Source: Acidobacteriota bacterium
GTDB lineage: Bacteria > Acidobacteriota > Vicinamibacteria > Vicinamibacterales > CAVVIG01
Assembly (NCBI GenBank): GCA_018268955.1
Contig: JAFDVO010000001.1
Span: 1-64,000 of the forward strand
Length of the DNA stretch: 64,000 bases
Direction: 5' to 3'
Shown here: positions 37,016 through 44,801 of the stretch, in pieces
How the letters are laid out: every line of letters begins with the position of its first letter
Numbering within the stretch: position 1 is the stretch's first letter
Notes under the pieces: generated by a model
Told to the model about the DNA's origin: nothing
The model's input: only the letters and a program-made list of their open reading frames with translations
Database searches by the model: none
Translations under genes and position numbers: made by a program

Positions 37016-38602
37016 TCAGATGAGTTCCTTCGGCGGAGCCGAGATGGAGTGCAGTGCGACAAGGCGGACGGCGTTGCGGTTCTTGTAGCTCACCACTGGC
37101 ATGAGGCCTCGCCCCTGGATGCTGACGACCGCTTCCTCGGTCGGTGCGATCTCGGCGACCGGCTGCAGCTTCGGCTCGTCGTCGTCCCGCCAGGTGAACG
37201 CAGGCAGCCCCTCGAACCCCGCCACGTCGAGCCCCTCCGCATCGTCCCCCAGCGCGCGCATGGCGACGACGCCGCACAGGTAGGCCGGATTGCCCCAGAG
37301 AAACCACTCGTGGTGCGGGGGCGTCGTCTGCTCCTCGAACCCGAACGCCCCGATGCGGTCGCTCTTCGTTCCGTAGGGCAGGCGGAGCAGGACGCGCGGC
37401 AGCGCAAGACCGACCCGATCAGCAGCCTGGCTCGAGCGCAGCGCCGTCCATTTCGTCTCGAGAGCCGGGTCGACCTGCCACTCCCGCGGGTGGGGCGAGT
37501 CGGCCATGCTCCGGCTGCCGACGAGCGCGGGCGACGCGCTGGCGACGAACGGCGCATCCAGTGCGTTGGCGAGCGCGCCGAGCGTGGCGAGCCCCGCGAG
37601 ATCGGCATCTGTTCCGCCGACAGTCGCGTCACACACCACGCACGCGTAGCCGCCGTCGGCGCCGGCCTGCCGCTCCCGCTCGAGCAGGCGCCTCCACAGC
37701 GCGCTATCCGGGCGCGACTCCGCGAGCAGTTCGTCACGCGTGACGTGCAGCAGCTGAAGCTGCTGCGTCTCGTCGAGTTCGAGGGTGGAGACCAGCCACT
37801 GGATCGATCGCCATGTGGCTTCGGTCCGCTGGAACGCCGGATCGTGGAGCACCGCTCGCATCAGGTGGGTCATTGCGGCATCGACCGCAGCGAGCATCTG
37901 CGGCAGCTGCGGACTTGGGGCCTCGACGATGTGGGGTGCGATGGCCTGGCGGATGAGGGCGTCCACCGTGCCGGAGACCGTGGCCGGAGCCGTGGCTGGC
38001 AGCTCACCCGTCGCGGCCGTCCTGCCAAGGAGCCGCTCCAGCGTCGCCGCGGAACTCTCGGGCGCAGAGAGCTGTGGCGCCGACCCGGTCGCGGCCGGGA
38101 CTCCGAGCGTGCCGCCGTGAAGCTCGGCGACCGCGGCGGCGAAGGTCGAGGGCTGCTTCAGGCGAGCGCGGATGTCGCGCAGCCGTGCAAACGCGGGCAC
38201 GTGCTCGATGAGGCGGTCCGGGTGGAAGTCGTCGAACGTGCGGATCTCGATCCGCACGTTGCCGGCGTCGGGCCCGAGCTGCACGACCGGCGCACAGCGG
38301 GCGAGCACGGCGTCCACGTTGTCGAGGTCGACCTTGACGATCGGTCGGTCGAGCAGGTCGGCCGGCCCCGCGGTCCCGCTCCCGCGCAGATCCGCAAGAA
38401 CGAGCAGGCGGCGGACGCCATTCGGCCTGCGGCGCGGATGTTCATGACCAGAAGGACCAAGCGTGAATTCGAAGCGCATAGGGTACTGAGGCCACAAGGT
38501 GTGCGGACGGACCGGCGCGGTGCGCGGCGCCAGGTGCGGCTCATGGTGCCACCCGCGCGAGAACCCGTCAATCGCAGCGCGGGCCGGGGTCTCATTCAAC
38601 AT
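37016..38602 (-). CDS. Fused TssB-TssC-like T6SS sheath paralogue
   Basis: A 528-residue protein. Residues about 40-165 match TssB: RRLLVLADLRG, DRPIVKVDLDNVDAVLARCAP and RIEIRTFDDFHPDRL align with VLADLSG, DRKFLDIDVDNFDSRMKAMKP and ELTFESMDDFSPAAV of the canonical TssB here. An Ala/Pro linker (about 165-240) contains ATLERLLG. Residues about 245-528 match TssC: TWRSIQWLVSTLELDE, LALPRVLLRLPYG, GAFGFEE and FLWGNPAYLCG. It stops near MPVVSYKNRNAV, lacking the last roughly 90 residues of TssC. The start ATG at 38602 follows GGAGGTG closely; the TTG at codon 2 is an alternative. It may be an alternate sheath, cap or adaptor subunit. Confidence 0.85.
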   Translation of the reverse strand: MLNETPARAAIDGFSRGWHHEPHLAPRTAPVRPHTLWPQYPMRFEFTLGPSGHEHPRRRPNGVRRLLVLADLRGSGTAGPADLLDRPIVKVDLDNVDAVLARCAPVVQLGPDAGNVRIEIRTFDDFHPDRLIEHVPAFARLRDIRARLKQPSTFAAAVAELHGGTLGVPAATGSAPQLSAPESSAATLERLLGRTAATGELPATAPATVSGTVDALIRQAIAPHIVEAPSPQLPQMLAAVDAAMTHLMRAVLHDPAFQRTEATWRSIQWLVSTLELDETQQLQLLHVTRDELLAESRPDSALWRRLLERERQAGADGGYACVVCDATVGGTDADLAGLATLGALANALDAPFVASASPALVGSRSMADSPHPREWQVDPALETKWTALRSSQAADRVGLALPRVLLRLPYGTKSDRIGAFGFEEQTTPPHHEWFLWGNPAYLCGVVAMRALGDDAEGLDVAGFEGLPAFTWRDDDEPKLQPVAEIAPTEEAVVSIQGRGLMPVVSYKNRNAVRLVALHSISAPPKELI

Positions 38603-38745
38603 CACCTCCGTTTTCCGCGTGCTCGCGGCGGCGCGCTGAAGTTTTGAAGCGCACTCGAACTGGCGCACGCGGCCCGCGGGCGCCTGGGCTGCGCGGGCTC
38701 GTGGTGTATGATCGCGCCTGTTTTTCAGGCTGGAGAGGACGTCAC
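38603..38745. promoter_or_regulatory. Divergent intergenic region of the T6SS locus
   Basis: Between tssBC (minus) and DUF6484 (plus). A TATGAT (38707-38712) may serve the plus side, and a GCCTG-TTTTT-CAGGC hairpin (38716-38730) sits in its leader. No strong -35 is seen on either strand. Confidence 0.3.
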
Positions 38746-39279
38746 ATGCCCACCGAACAGCACGACGTCACACCCCGCGCGGCGGCACGCACGGCACTGA
38801 CCGACGTGACCACCGGCGCGGTCATGACGGCGATTGTGGACGACATCTCGCCCGACGGCGTCGCACGCATCGTCGTCTCCGGTGAACAGCACCCCCGCAC
38901 CGCCGCCTCCGCGCTGACCTACTCAACGGCTGCCGAGGCATCGGCTGCGCTCCTCGGCCAACTCGTCGTCGTTGTCTTCGCCGCTCCAGACATGCCCGTG
39001 ATCGTCGGTCCTGTGCGTCGTCGGCTCTGGGAGGCGCGTGAGCGCGACACAGGCGACACCGACGTGCGCGGAACGTTGCCCACGGATCAGCCAGTGGCCG
39101 TCGAGGTGGACCGGCAGCGGCGGATCGAACTCGAGGCGGCCGACGAGATCCGGCTGACCTGCGGCAAGAGCGCGCTGGTCATGCGGCGCGACGGCACGGT
39201 CATCGTGCGTGGCGTGAAGATCGTGAGCCGTGCAAGCGAGACGAACCGCATCATGGGCGGCACCGTCGGGATCAACTGA
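38746..39279 (+). CDS. DUF6484-like T6SS-associated protein
   Basis: A 177-residue soluble protein starting at ATG 38746 (GGAGAGGA about 7 bases upstream). The N-terminal beta part has AIVDDISPDGVARIVVSG and VVVVFAAPDMPVIVGPVRRRL; the C-terminal part (VEVDRQRRIELEAADEIRLTCGKSALVMRRDGTVIVRGV) resembles the beta-helical tail of VgrG spikes. This family is found beside PAAR-like DUF4150 and DUF2169 genes in T6SS loci and may cap or extend the spike. It leads a four-gene plus-strand operon. Confidence 0.75.
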   Translation: MPTEQHDVTPRAAARTALTDVTTGAVMTAIVDDISPDGVARIVVSGEQHPRTAASALTYSTAAEASAALLGQLVVVVFAAPDMPVIVGPVRRRLWEARERDTGDTDVRGTLPTDQPVAVEVDRQRRIELEAADEIRLTCGKSALVMRRDGTVIVRGVKIVSRASETNRIMGGTVGIN

Positions 39280-39294
39280 GGCGCACAGCGAATC

Positions 39295-39753
39295 ATGCCG
39301 GTCACCGTCGGCGTCAACTTCATGTCGGTCGTCCACGCGTCGAGCAACGGCGTGACGATCGCGTTTCCGGACGTCTGCAAGACACCGACGCCGGGCGGAC
39401 CTGTCCCGATTCCCTATCCGAACGTCGCGAAGTCGTCCGACACCGCGAGCGGCACCACCAAGGTGAAATGCGACGGCAACCCGGTCTGCGTGAAGGACTC
39501 GAACTTCAGCATGAGCACCGGCGACGAGGCTGGCAGTGCCGGAGGCGGCGTCGCGTCGAACAAGATCAAGGGCAAGGCGGAGTTCGTGCTGTTCTCGATG
39601 GACGTGAAGTTCGAGGGCAAGAATGTGTGCCGCGCGATGGACATCATGCTGCACAACGACAAGAACACGCCGCCGTTCCCGGTGATGCAGGGGCCGGCTG
39701 TGGCGATCGACATGCCCAAGAAGACATGCATCCTCTGCGACAAGCCGCTCTAG
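39295..39753 (+). CDS. DUF4150 PAAR-like spike-tip protein
   Basis: A 152-residue protein with PAAR-like features: PDVCKTPTPGGPVPIPYPNVAKSSD, KVKCDGNPVCVKDSNFS, and Cys-rich ends (KTCILCDKPL). PAAR proteins sharpen the VgrG tip and carry effectors. No toxin domain is attached, so effectors must bind separately, perhaps through the DUF2169 protein encoded next. Confidence 0.88.
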   Translation: MPVTVGVNFMSVVHASSNGVTIAFPDVCKTPTPGGPVPIPYPNVAKSSDTASGTTKVKCDGNPVCVKDSNFSMSTGDEAGSAGGGVASNKIKGKAEFVLFSMDVKFEGKNVCRAMDIMLHNDKNTPPFPVMQGPAVAIDMPKKTCILCDKPL

Positions 39754-39793
39754 ACGTGCTCGACGGGAGCGCCTGATACGGGAACGCACGCAC

Positions 39794-40816
39794 GTGGCCC
39801 ATCCTGACGTCGACAACCGTACGCCGTTTGCCTTTGCACCGCTGTTCCTGACCGACGAGGAGGCACGCCCGGTCGTCGTCGGACTGGTCAAGGCCACGTT
39901 CGACTTCGACAGTGCCGGAACCGTCCGGCGGTCGCCGCAGCAGGATCCGGTCAACCTCGCGGGTACACCGGCGACCGATGCTCCGGTCCCGAGCATGCGC
40001 TTCGAGCCTGAGGCCGTTCCCTGCAAGCTCGCGACTGATGTCGTCCTGGTCGGGCACGCCGCCCCGCCAGGTGGCGGCGCGACACAGGTGGACGTCGGCA
40101 TCAAGGTGGGGCCCGTGCGCAAGCTGGCGCGGGTCTTCGGCACGCGGTTCTGGGTCTGGACTCCACAGGGCGTCATCCTCACTCGCACAGCTGCCCTCGC
40201 AGAACCGGTGCCGCTGACGTGGGAGAACGCATTCGGCGGTCTGGACGTGATCAATTCCACTCCGGACCGCATGCTGATGGAGGTGCGAAACCCGGTGGGC
40301 ACTGGCTTCGGCAAGCCTCTCCGCGCCGATGGCGACCGGCTGCGTCTGCCGAACATCGAGGATCCGACCAACCTCATACAGGCGTACGGCACTGCCGTTC
40401 CGCCGTGCGGGTTCGGGTTCACGTCTCCCAATTGGCAGCCGCGGGCAGCGTTCGGCGGCACATACGACGAGCAGTGGACGGCCACGCGCAAGCCGCTGCT
40501 GCCGCTCGATTTCGACCGTCGGTTCTTCAGCGCGGCCGCTCCCGGCCTCGTCGCGCCAGGCTTCCTCCGTGGCGATGAGGACGTGGTCATCCTGAACACA
40601 ACAGCCGGGGCCCGGGTGGATTTCGCGCTGCCACGCGTGCCGCCGCCGCTCGTTCGCGTCGTTCTGAGAGGTGGACGTGATGGTGTCCTGCGATCCGCGC
40701 TCGACACGGTCGTCGTGGACGCCGACCGGCAGAAGGTAGTGCTTCTGTGGCGGACGGCTTCGGTGCCGGGATCGCCCCATGATGTCACTGCACTGGCTGT
40801 CGCCGCGGAGATGTGA
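39794..40816 (+). CDS. DUF2169 T6SS adaptor/chaperone
   Basis: A 340-residue soluble protein starting at GTG. Family features: NRTPFAFAPLFLTDEEARPVVVGLVKATF, KLATDVVLVGHA, PLTWENAFGG, NPVGTGF and WQPRAAFGGTYDEQW. DUF2169 proteins are accessory factors for loading effectors on VgrG/PAAR. Its stop overlaps the next start (GTGA), so the pair is coupled. Confidence 0.87.
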   Translation: MAHPDVDNRTPFAFAPLFLTDEEARPVVVGLVKATFDFDSAGTVRRSPQQDPVNLAGTPATDAPVPSMRFEPEAVPCKLATDVVLVGHAAPPGGGATQVDVGIKVGPVRKLARVFGTRFWVWTPQGVILTRTAALAEPVPLTWENAFGGLDVINSTPDRMLMEVRNPVGTGFGKPLRADGDRLRLPNIEDPTNLIQAYGTAVPPCGFGFTSPNWQPRAAFGGTYDEQWTATRKPLLPLDFDRRFFSAAAPGLVAPGFLRGDEDVVILNTTAGARVDFALPRVPPPLVRVVLRGGRDGVLRSALDTVVVDADRQKVVLLWRTASVPGSPHDVTALAVAAEM

Positions 40817-42168
40817 GCGTGGCGACATCAATTCGTCGATTCGCTGAGGGGCTTTACACCGAACACGCCGAGGAGGCGTCGTTCCTGTACGTTCAGCGTC
40901 AGAAGCTACGGCTCGATCCGGAGGTTGGCTGGCGCGACCTGCTGGACGTGGAAGACCGCTTCGAGGCACATCTCGATGGACTGGTGCTTGGTGGTGACCG
41001 TGCGGCCGCGATCTGCCTGGCGCTGGCTGGAGGCGACGAAGCGGGAGCCGTGCACGCAGCACTCAGCGTGCTGGGTCGCCAGCAGATGCTGCAGCCGGCG
41101 CTGGACCTTCTCGGGCGGCTCGCCCTCGACGACGCGGCGGTGGTTCGCGCTGCCGCCGACGCCCTGATCCGGGAAGCCCCGACCGCATGGCGCGACCACC
41201 TGCGCGAGACGCTGACGCGGCGCGAGGCGTGGCCTCTCATCGCGGCACGCGTAGTCGGTTACCGACGCTTCGCGTTCGAACACGATCTGCTCGCCGCCTG
41301 TCGCACAGCCACCGCACCAGCACAGGCGCAGATTGCCTGGGCACTTGGACGGGTCGGCACGGTCGCCTCCATTCCGTCGCTGCGGGCGATGCTGCGGACG
41401 CAGGATCACGCCTTGGCCGACGCGTCAGCCACTGCCCTGATGCGGCTTGGCGACGATGAACCGGTGCGCGTCGCGATGAGCGAGGGACCAGGTCCACAGT
41501 GGATGCCCATCGCGCTGAGCCTTGGCGGCGAACCGCACGCCGCTACAGCGCGGCTACTTGAATGGCTCCGGACGCCACACGCTGGAGAGTCGACCGTCCT
41601 GGCGCTTGGGCTACTCGGAGACCTGGCCGCTGTAGCTCCCCTCCTCGATCTGCTCGGCGATGAAGCCCTCGGCGGAGCGGCGGCGGTAGCCCTCAACACG
41701 ATCACGGGTGCGGCACTGCAGGCCCGCGTATTCGTGCCCGATCCGGTGGACGTTGAACTCCTCACCCCCGACGAACGGGTCGCGTTCGACCTCGACGGCG
41801 CCCTTCCACCAGCCATGGCGCGCGCGGGTGCCTGGATGCGCCAACCGGTGCGGGACAAGGATCGCTGGTACGCGTGGCTGGCCGAGCACAAGGGGGACTT
41901 TCACCGGGGAACGCGGTGGCGTGATGGACGCCCGCACGGTCCCGCCTCGCTCGTCAGCTGCCTGGCTGCCGACGATACAGCGCACGCCGTCCGGTCGGCC
42001 ACCTACGACGAGCTGGTGATCAGGTACGGCCTCACGATTCCGTTCGAGCCAGACCTGCCCGTACGGCAGCAGGTGTCGCTGCTGGAGCGGCTCAATGGCT
42101 GGGCGTTCGAGCACGCACCCCGGTTCGACCCATCACACTCGTACTTCGCCGGCACACGGCAAGCCTGA
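40813..42168 (+). CDS. TIGR02270-like HEAT-repeat T6SS accessory protein
   Basis: A 451-residue alpha-helical protein starting at GTG overlapping the DUF2169 stop. FLYVQRQKLRLDPEVGWRDL and DLEDRFEAHLDGL-like text open it, then HEAT-like repeats (AAICLALAGG, DDAAVVRAAADALI, AQAQIAWALGRVGTVASIPSLRAML, ALADASATALMRLGD), then a C-terminal domain with RWYAWLAEHKGDFHRGTRWRDGRPHG. Such genes commonly end PAAR/DUF2169 cassettes. Its role is unproved. Confidence 0.82.
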   Translation: MSVATSIRRFAEGLYTEHAEEASFLYVQRQKLRLDPEVGWRDLLDVEDRFEAHLDGLVLGGDRAAAICLALAGGDEAGAVHAALSVLGRQQMLQPALDLLGRLALDDAAVVRAAADALIREAPTAWRDHLRETLTRREAWPLIAARVVGYRRFAFEHDLLAACRTATAPAQAQIAWALGRVGTVASIPSLRAMLRTQDHALADASATALMRLGDDEPVRVAMSEGPGPQWMPIALSLGGEPHAATARLLEWLRTPHAGESTVLALGLLGDLAAVAPLLDLLGDEALGGAAAVALNTITGAALQARVFVPDPVDVELLTPDERVAFDLDGALPPAMARAGAWMRQPVRDKDRWYAWLAEHKGDFHRGTRWRDGRPHGPASLVSCLAADDTAHAVRSATYDELVIRYGLTIPFEPDLPVRQQVSLLERLNGWAFEHAPRFDPSHSYFAGTRQA

Positions 42169-42182
42169 CGCCCGCAACGCGT

Positions 42183-42605
42183 TCAGCGAAGCGCCGCCAG
42201 TGACGGCGGCAGATGTCCTTCCGGCAGCAGCGCGTCGAGAATCGACCGTGGCACGCGAGCACGCAGTGTGGCAGGAGGTATCCCGGTCGGCCCGAGTCGA
42301 CTGAGGTCGAGCTGTGCGTGAGGCCGGCTGGTGAACGCCGGCTTCGCAGGGTCCTGCAGCCGGAACGGCGTATCGCGCATCGCAGACGCGAACGCGCAAC
42401 AGAAGGCGGCGAACTCCTCGCGGGTGTCACAGCGGGTTTCTGCCGTCACCGTCGAGACGTCGACCGGCTCATGCTCGAGCTCCTGATCGTAGGTCGGGTC
42501 AGGCCCGGATTCGAGTCGAAAGCGGACCGCCAGCGCGGGTTCATCGCACGACACGAAGAGCAGGCGCTCGCGGCCGTGGTCGAAGTCGAAGTACAGCAGG
42601 TCCAT
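42183..42605 (-). CDS. Hypothetical protein at the end of the toxin/immunity string
   Basis: A 140-residue soluble protein (MDLLYFDFDHGRERLLFVSC, later FRLQDPAKPAFTSRP and LRARVPRSILDALLPEG). I start at the ATG 11 bases after the previous stop; an in-frame GTG slightly upstream would overlap that gene. The long frame through the preceding gene is a shadow. It faces the TIGR02270-like gene tail to tail, 14 bases apart. An accessory or immunity role is suggested only by place. Confidence 0.6.
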   Translation of the reverse strand: MDLLYFDFDHGRERLLFVSCDEPALAVRFRLESGPDPTYDQELEHEPVDVSTVTAETRCDTREEFAAFCCAFASAMRDTPFRLQDPAKPAFTSRPHAQLDLSRLGPTGIPPATLRARVPRSILDALLPEGHLPPSLAALR

Positions 42606-42616
42606 GCGGAAGGCCG

Positions 42617-43384
42617 CTAGGGTGTCGGGCACGGGTAACTGGCCGGGCGTCGTGCGAGCGATGGACAGAACAGGTATTCGGCCTCGGTCCTGATTCCTCT
42701 CATTGTCGCAAGCCGGAGCAGCGCCAGGCCCTCGATCGAGACGTGTCGCTGCGCCAGCACGTACACGTCTTCCAGCTGCCCGTTCGCGATCTTCTTCTGG
42801 ATGCGAACCTCGACGTCCGTGAGGAACACGTCGAATGCCTCGTCGAATCCACGCTCGCTGCGCTCGACGAGCGCCTGACAGACGGCCAGGCGGGGATTCG
42901 CGTCTGCAGCGAATGCCTCGAACCTGGCGAGCAGCGGTGGAAACTCGTCTTCGGGCACCGTTTCGCGACAGAGCCTGAAGAGGATCTGCGCGTAGCAGTA
43001 GTCGTCTTCGTACTCGTGCGGCGGACGGAAGTCGCCAGGGCTGAGCGCCTCGATGTCGCTCACCAGCGGCAGGTCCCCAGCCGCAATCGCATCGAGCAGC
43101 GGCTCGTAGCGGCCGGACACGCGGTGATGCGTATGCTCGATGCCCGCGGCCGTAAGACGCGAGAGATACATGCGTCTGACGCGGGCCGCTCGCGTGCAGC
43201 TGTGCACGAAACCGTCCGTGCTCCCCTTGCCGAGCAGCGCGAGGATGGCAAGCGTCCGCAACTTGGAGGAGACCTCGAGGCTCAGGCTCCCGACCTGCTC
43301 GATCGGAGACCCCTCGACGCCGATCCACCAGAAGGCGGCGTCGAGCGCCACACCCGAAATCTCATCGGACCACGTCATAGCCAT
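42617..43384 (-). CDS. Imm49-like immunity protein candidate
   Basis: A 255-residue helical soluble protein. VSGRYEPLLDAIAAGDLPL, LSPGDFRPPHEYEDDYCYAQILF and DANPRLAVCQALVERSERGFDEAF resemble the Imm49 immunity family, which protects against toxins delivered by contact-dependent systems. The ATG at 43384 is used; a second ATG lies 6 bases on. No cognate toxin is obvious unless it is the AHH gene upstream, so it may be an acquired orphan. Confidence 0.65.
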   Translation of the reverse strand: MAMTWSDEISGVALDAAFWWIGVEGSPIEQVGSLSLEVSSKLRTLAILALLGKGSTDGFVHSCTRAARVRRMYLSRLTAAGIEHTHHRVSGRYEPLLDAIAAGDLPLVSDIEALSPGDFRPPHEYEDDYCYAQILFRLCRETVPEDEFPPLLARFEAFAADANPRLAVCQALVERSERGFDEAFDVFLTDVEVRIQKKIANGQLEDVYVLAQRHVSIEGLALLRLATMRGIRTEAEYLFCPSLARRPASYPCPTP

Positions 43385-43432
43385 GGAAGCAGAAACCAGC
43401 GCCACCGCGCGGCGGGGACGCCGCGGCTCGCG

Positions 43433-44026
43433 TTATTCACCGCTCGAGGCCACCGCCCTGAACTTCATGTTGGTGAAACCCGCAGCCTTGAGCGCCTCGG
43501 CAAGTTCGGCACGGACGATCGGCGTCTCCGCGAAATACCTGGGGAAGAACAGCTCTCGATCCTGTGGGACGCGGCTGGAATCGATCGTGAGTTCGTTCAG
43601 ATCGAGGATGCGCTGCGTCGCAAGCCCCTGGTTCGCCCAGGTGACGCCGGAAGCCGCCACGTCGATGCAGTCGACGTGGTCCGTCAGGTGGGCAATGGAG
43701 TACTCGCCGCTGGCCACGTTGCCCTTGTGATCGAGGATATCGAGCGGCAGAAATTCGATATGTCCCACTGCGCGCTGCTGAAGGAATGCGCGGACCCTCG
43801 GTGACACGATCAGCAGTGAATCCGTGTTCCGCACGTTGTCGGGCAGCACCGTGTTCGTCGGTTCGTCTTCGTGCATGGCCATCGTGATGCGGCCGGGAGG
43901 ATTCTCGCGGAGTGAGGCTCCCTGACCGACCGCCCAGAGGTCGTCGATACCCTGGAGGTGATCGACCTTGCAGTACCCGTGTGGATTGCTGGGTGGATAG
44001 CTCAGTTTGAAGAATTGACTGCTCAT
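43433..44026 (-). CDS. Imm11-like (DUF1629-type) immunity protein
   Basis: A 197-residue protein. SLLIVSPRVRAFLQQRAVGHIEFLPLDILDHKG, DHVDCIDVAASG, RELFFPRYFAETPIV and LAEALKAAGFTNMKFRAV follow the Imm11 family layout. It begins 7 bases after the AHH-type nuclease stop, so it is the probable cognate antitoxin, working in the cytoplasm. Confidence 0.78.
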   Translation of the reverse strand: MSSQFFKLSYPPSNPHGYCKVDHLQGIDDLWAVGQGASLRENPPGRITMAMHEDEPTNTVLPDNVRNTDSLLIVSPRVRAFLQQRAVGHIEFLPLDILDHKGNVASGEYSIAHLTDHVDCIDVAASGVTWANQGLATQRILDLNELTIDSSRVPQDRELFFPRYFAETPIVRAELAEALKAAGFTNMKFRAVASSGE

Positions 44027-44033
44027 AGTCTCC

Positions 44034-44771
44034 CTAGGTCCGTGCGGCGAAGGCCTCGAAGGCCTCCTGCAGATCCTTCAGTTTCTTCGACAGGCCAGAC
44101 TTGAGTCCCACGCGGGGGAACGGCCTCGGGTCCGGGTCATCCGCCATCGAGAACGGGACGTACCACTCCTCAGCCGAGGCGGCATCCGGATCCTTCATCG
44201 CGTTCACGAACTCGCCATGCGTCCCCTTGCCGCGCTTGCCTCTCGACGCCAGCTTCGGATTGCAGGCGTCGCGCAAGCTGTCCAGGGCGCCTTTCAGCTC
44301 CTTGGTCGCGTCCTCATGGGCCTTGGTATTCGCCTGTGCATCGTTGCCGATCTTCTTCAGCTTTGCGTCGACTTCGTCCTGGAACGCGCCGTGATCGTAG
44401 TTGTGCATCGGCAGGCCCTCGAAGGGCGGCGCGCTGTCCTCTTCGTTGATGATGTAGTGCAGAAAGGTCATCTCGAACAGGGGCAGGGCGATCATGTTCG
44501 CCTTGTCATTGACGCACCACTGCGTGTTCTTGACGACCTCGTCCTTGATCTTGCTGTTGGCGGTGATTTCGGCGGTCACGGACGCGACGGGCAGCACGTG
44601 GTGGGCCTCCGGCGACCGCTCGACGGCCTTCAGCACACGGTGCTTCTGGGGGTACTTCCCCCAGCTTCCCGTCCCGCTCATGATGTCCGTGTACTTGTTG
44701 CCGCACGGGCACGGTTCCACTCGCAGTGAGCAGAACTTGCCGCGTTCCGCGCCTTCAGTGTGTCCTGCCAT
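44034..44771 (-). CDS. AHH/HNH-like nuclease effector candidate
   Basis: A 245-residue protein. A Cys-rich N-terminus (CSLRVEPCPCGNKY) precedes SPEAHHVLPVASVT (about 55-68), which matches the A-H-H nuclease motif. WCVNDKANMIALPLFEM and LPMHNYDHGAFQDEV supply the further Asn and His residues expected of the HNH fold. The rest is a charged helical tail. Downstream of vgrG and directly upstream of an Imm11-like gene, it is a likely T6SS DNA-degrading effector. There is no secretion signal or spike domain, so it would travel as cargo. Confidence 0.72.
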   Translation of the reverse strand: MAGHTEGAERGKFCSLRVEPCPCGNKYTDIMSGTGSWGKYPQKHRVLKAVERSPEAHHVLPVASVTAEITANSKIKDEVVKNTQWCVNDKANMIALPLFEMTFLHYIINEEDSAPPFEGLPMHNYDHGAFQDEVDAKLKKIGNDAQANTKAHEDATKELKGALDSLRDACNPKLASRGKRGKGTHGEFVNAMKDPDAASAEEWYVPFSMADDPDPRPFPRVGLKSGLSKKLKDLQEAFEAFAART

Positions 44772-44801
44772 GATTCCTGCTCCGTCTCTCCGCCGGGCTG
44801 A

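Noticed and set aside
42606-43328. Long minus-strand extension of the gene at 42183-42605
   Set aside because: It overlaps the Imm49-like gene in another frame and is Arg-rich without family features before the ATG at 42605.
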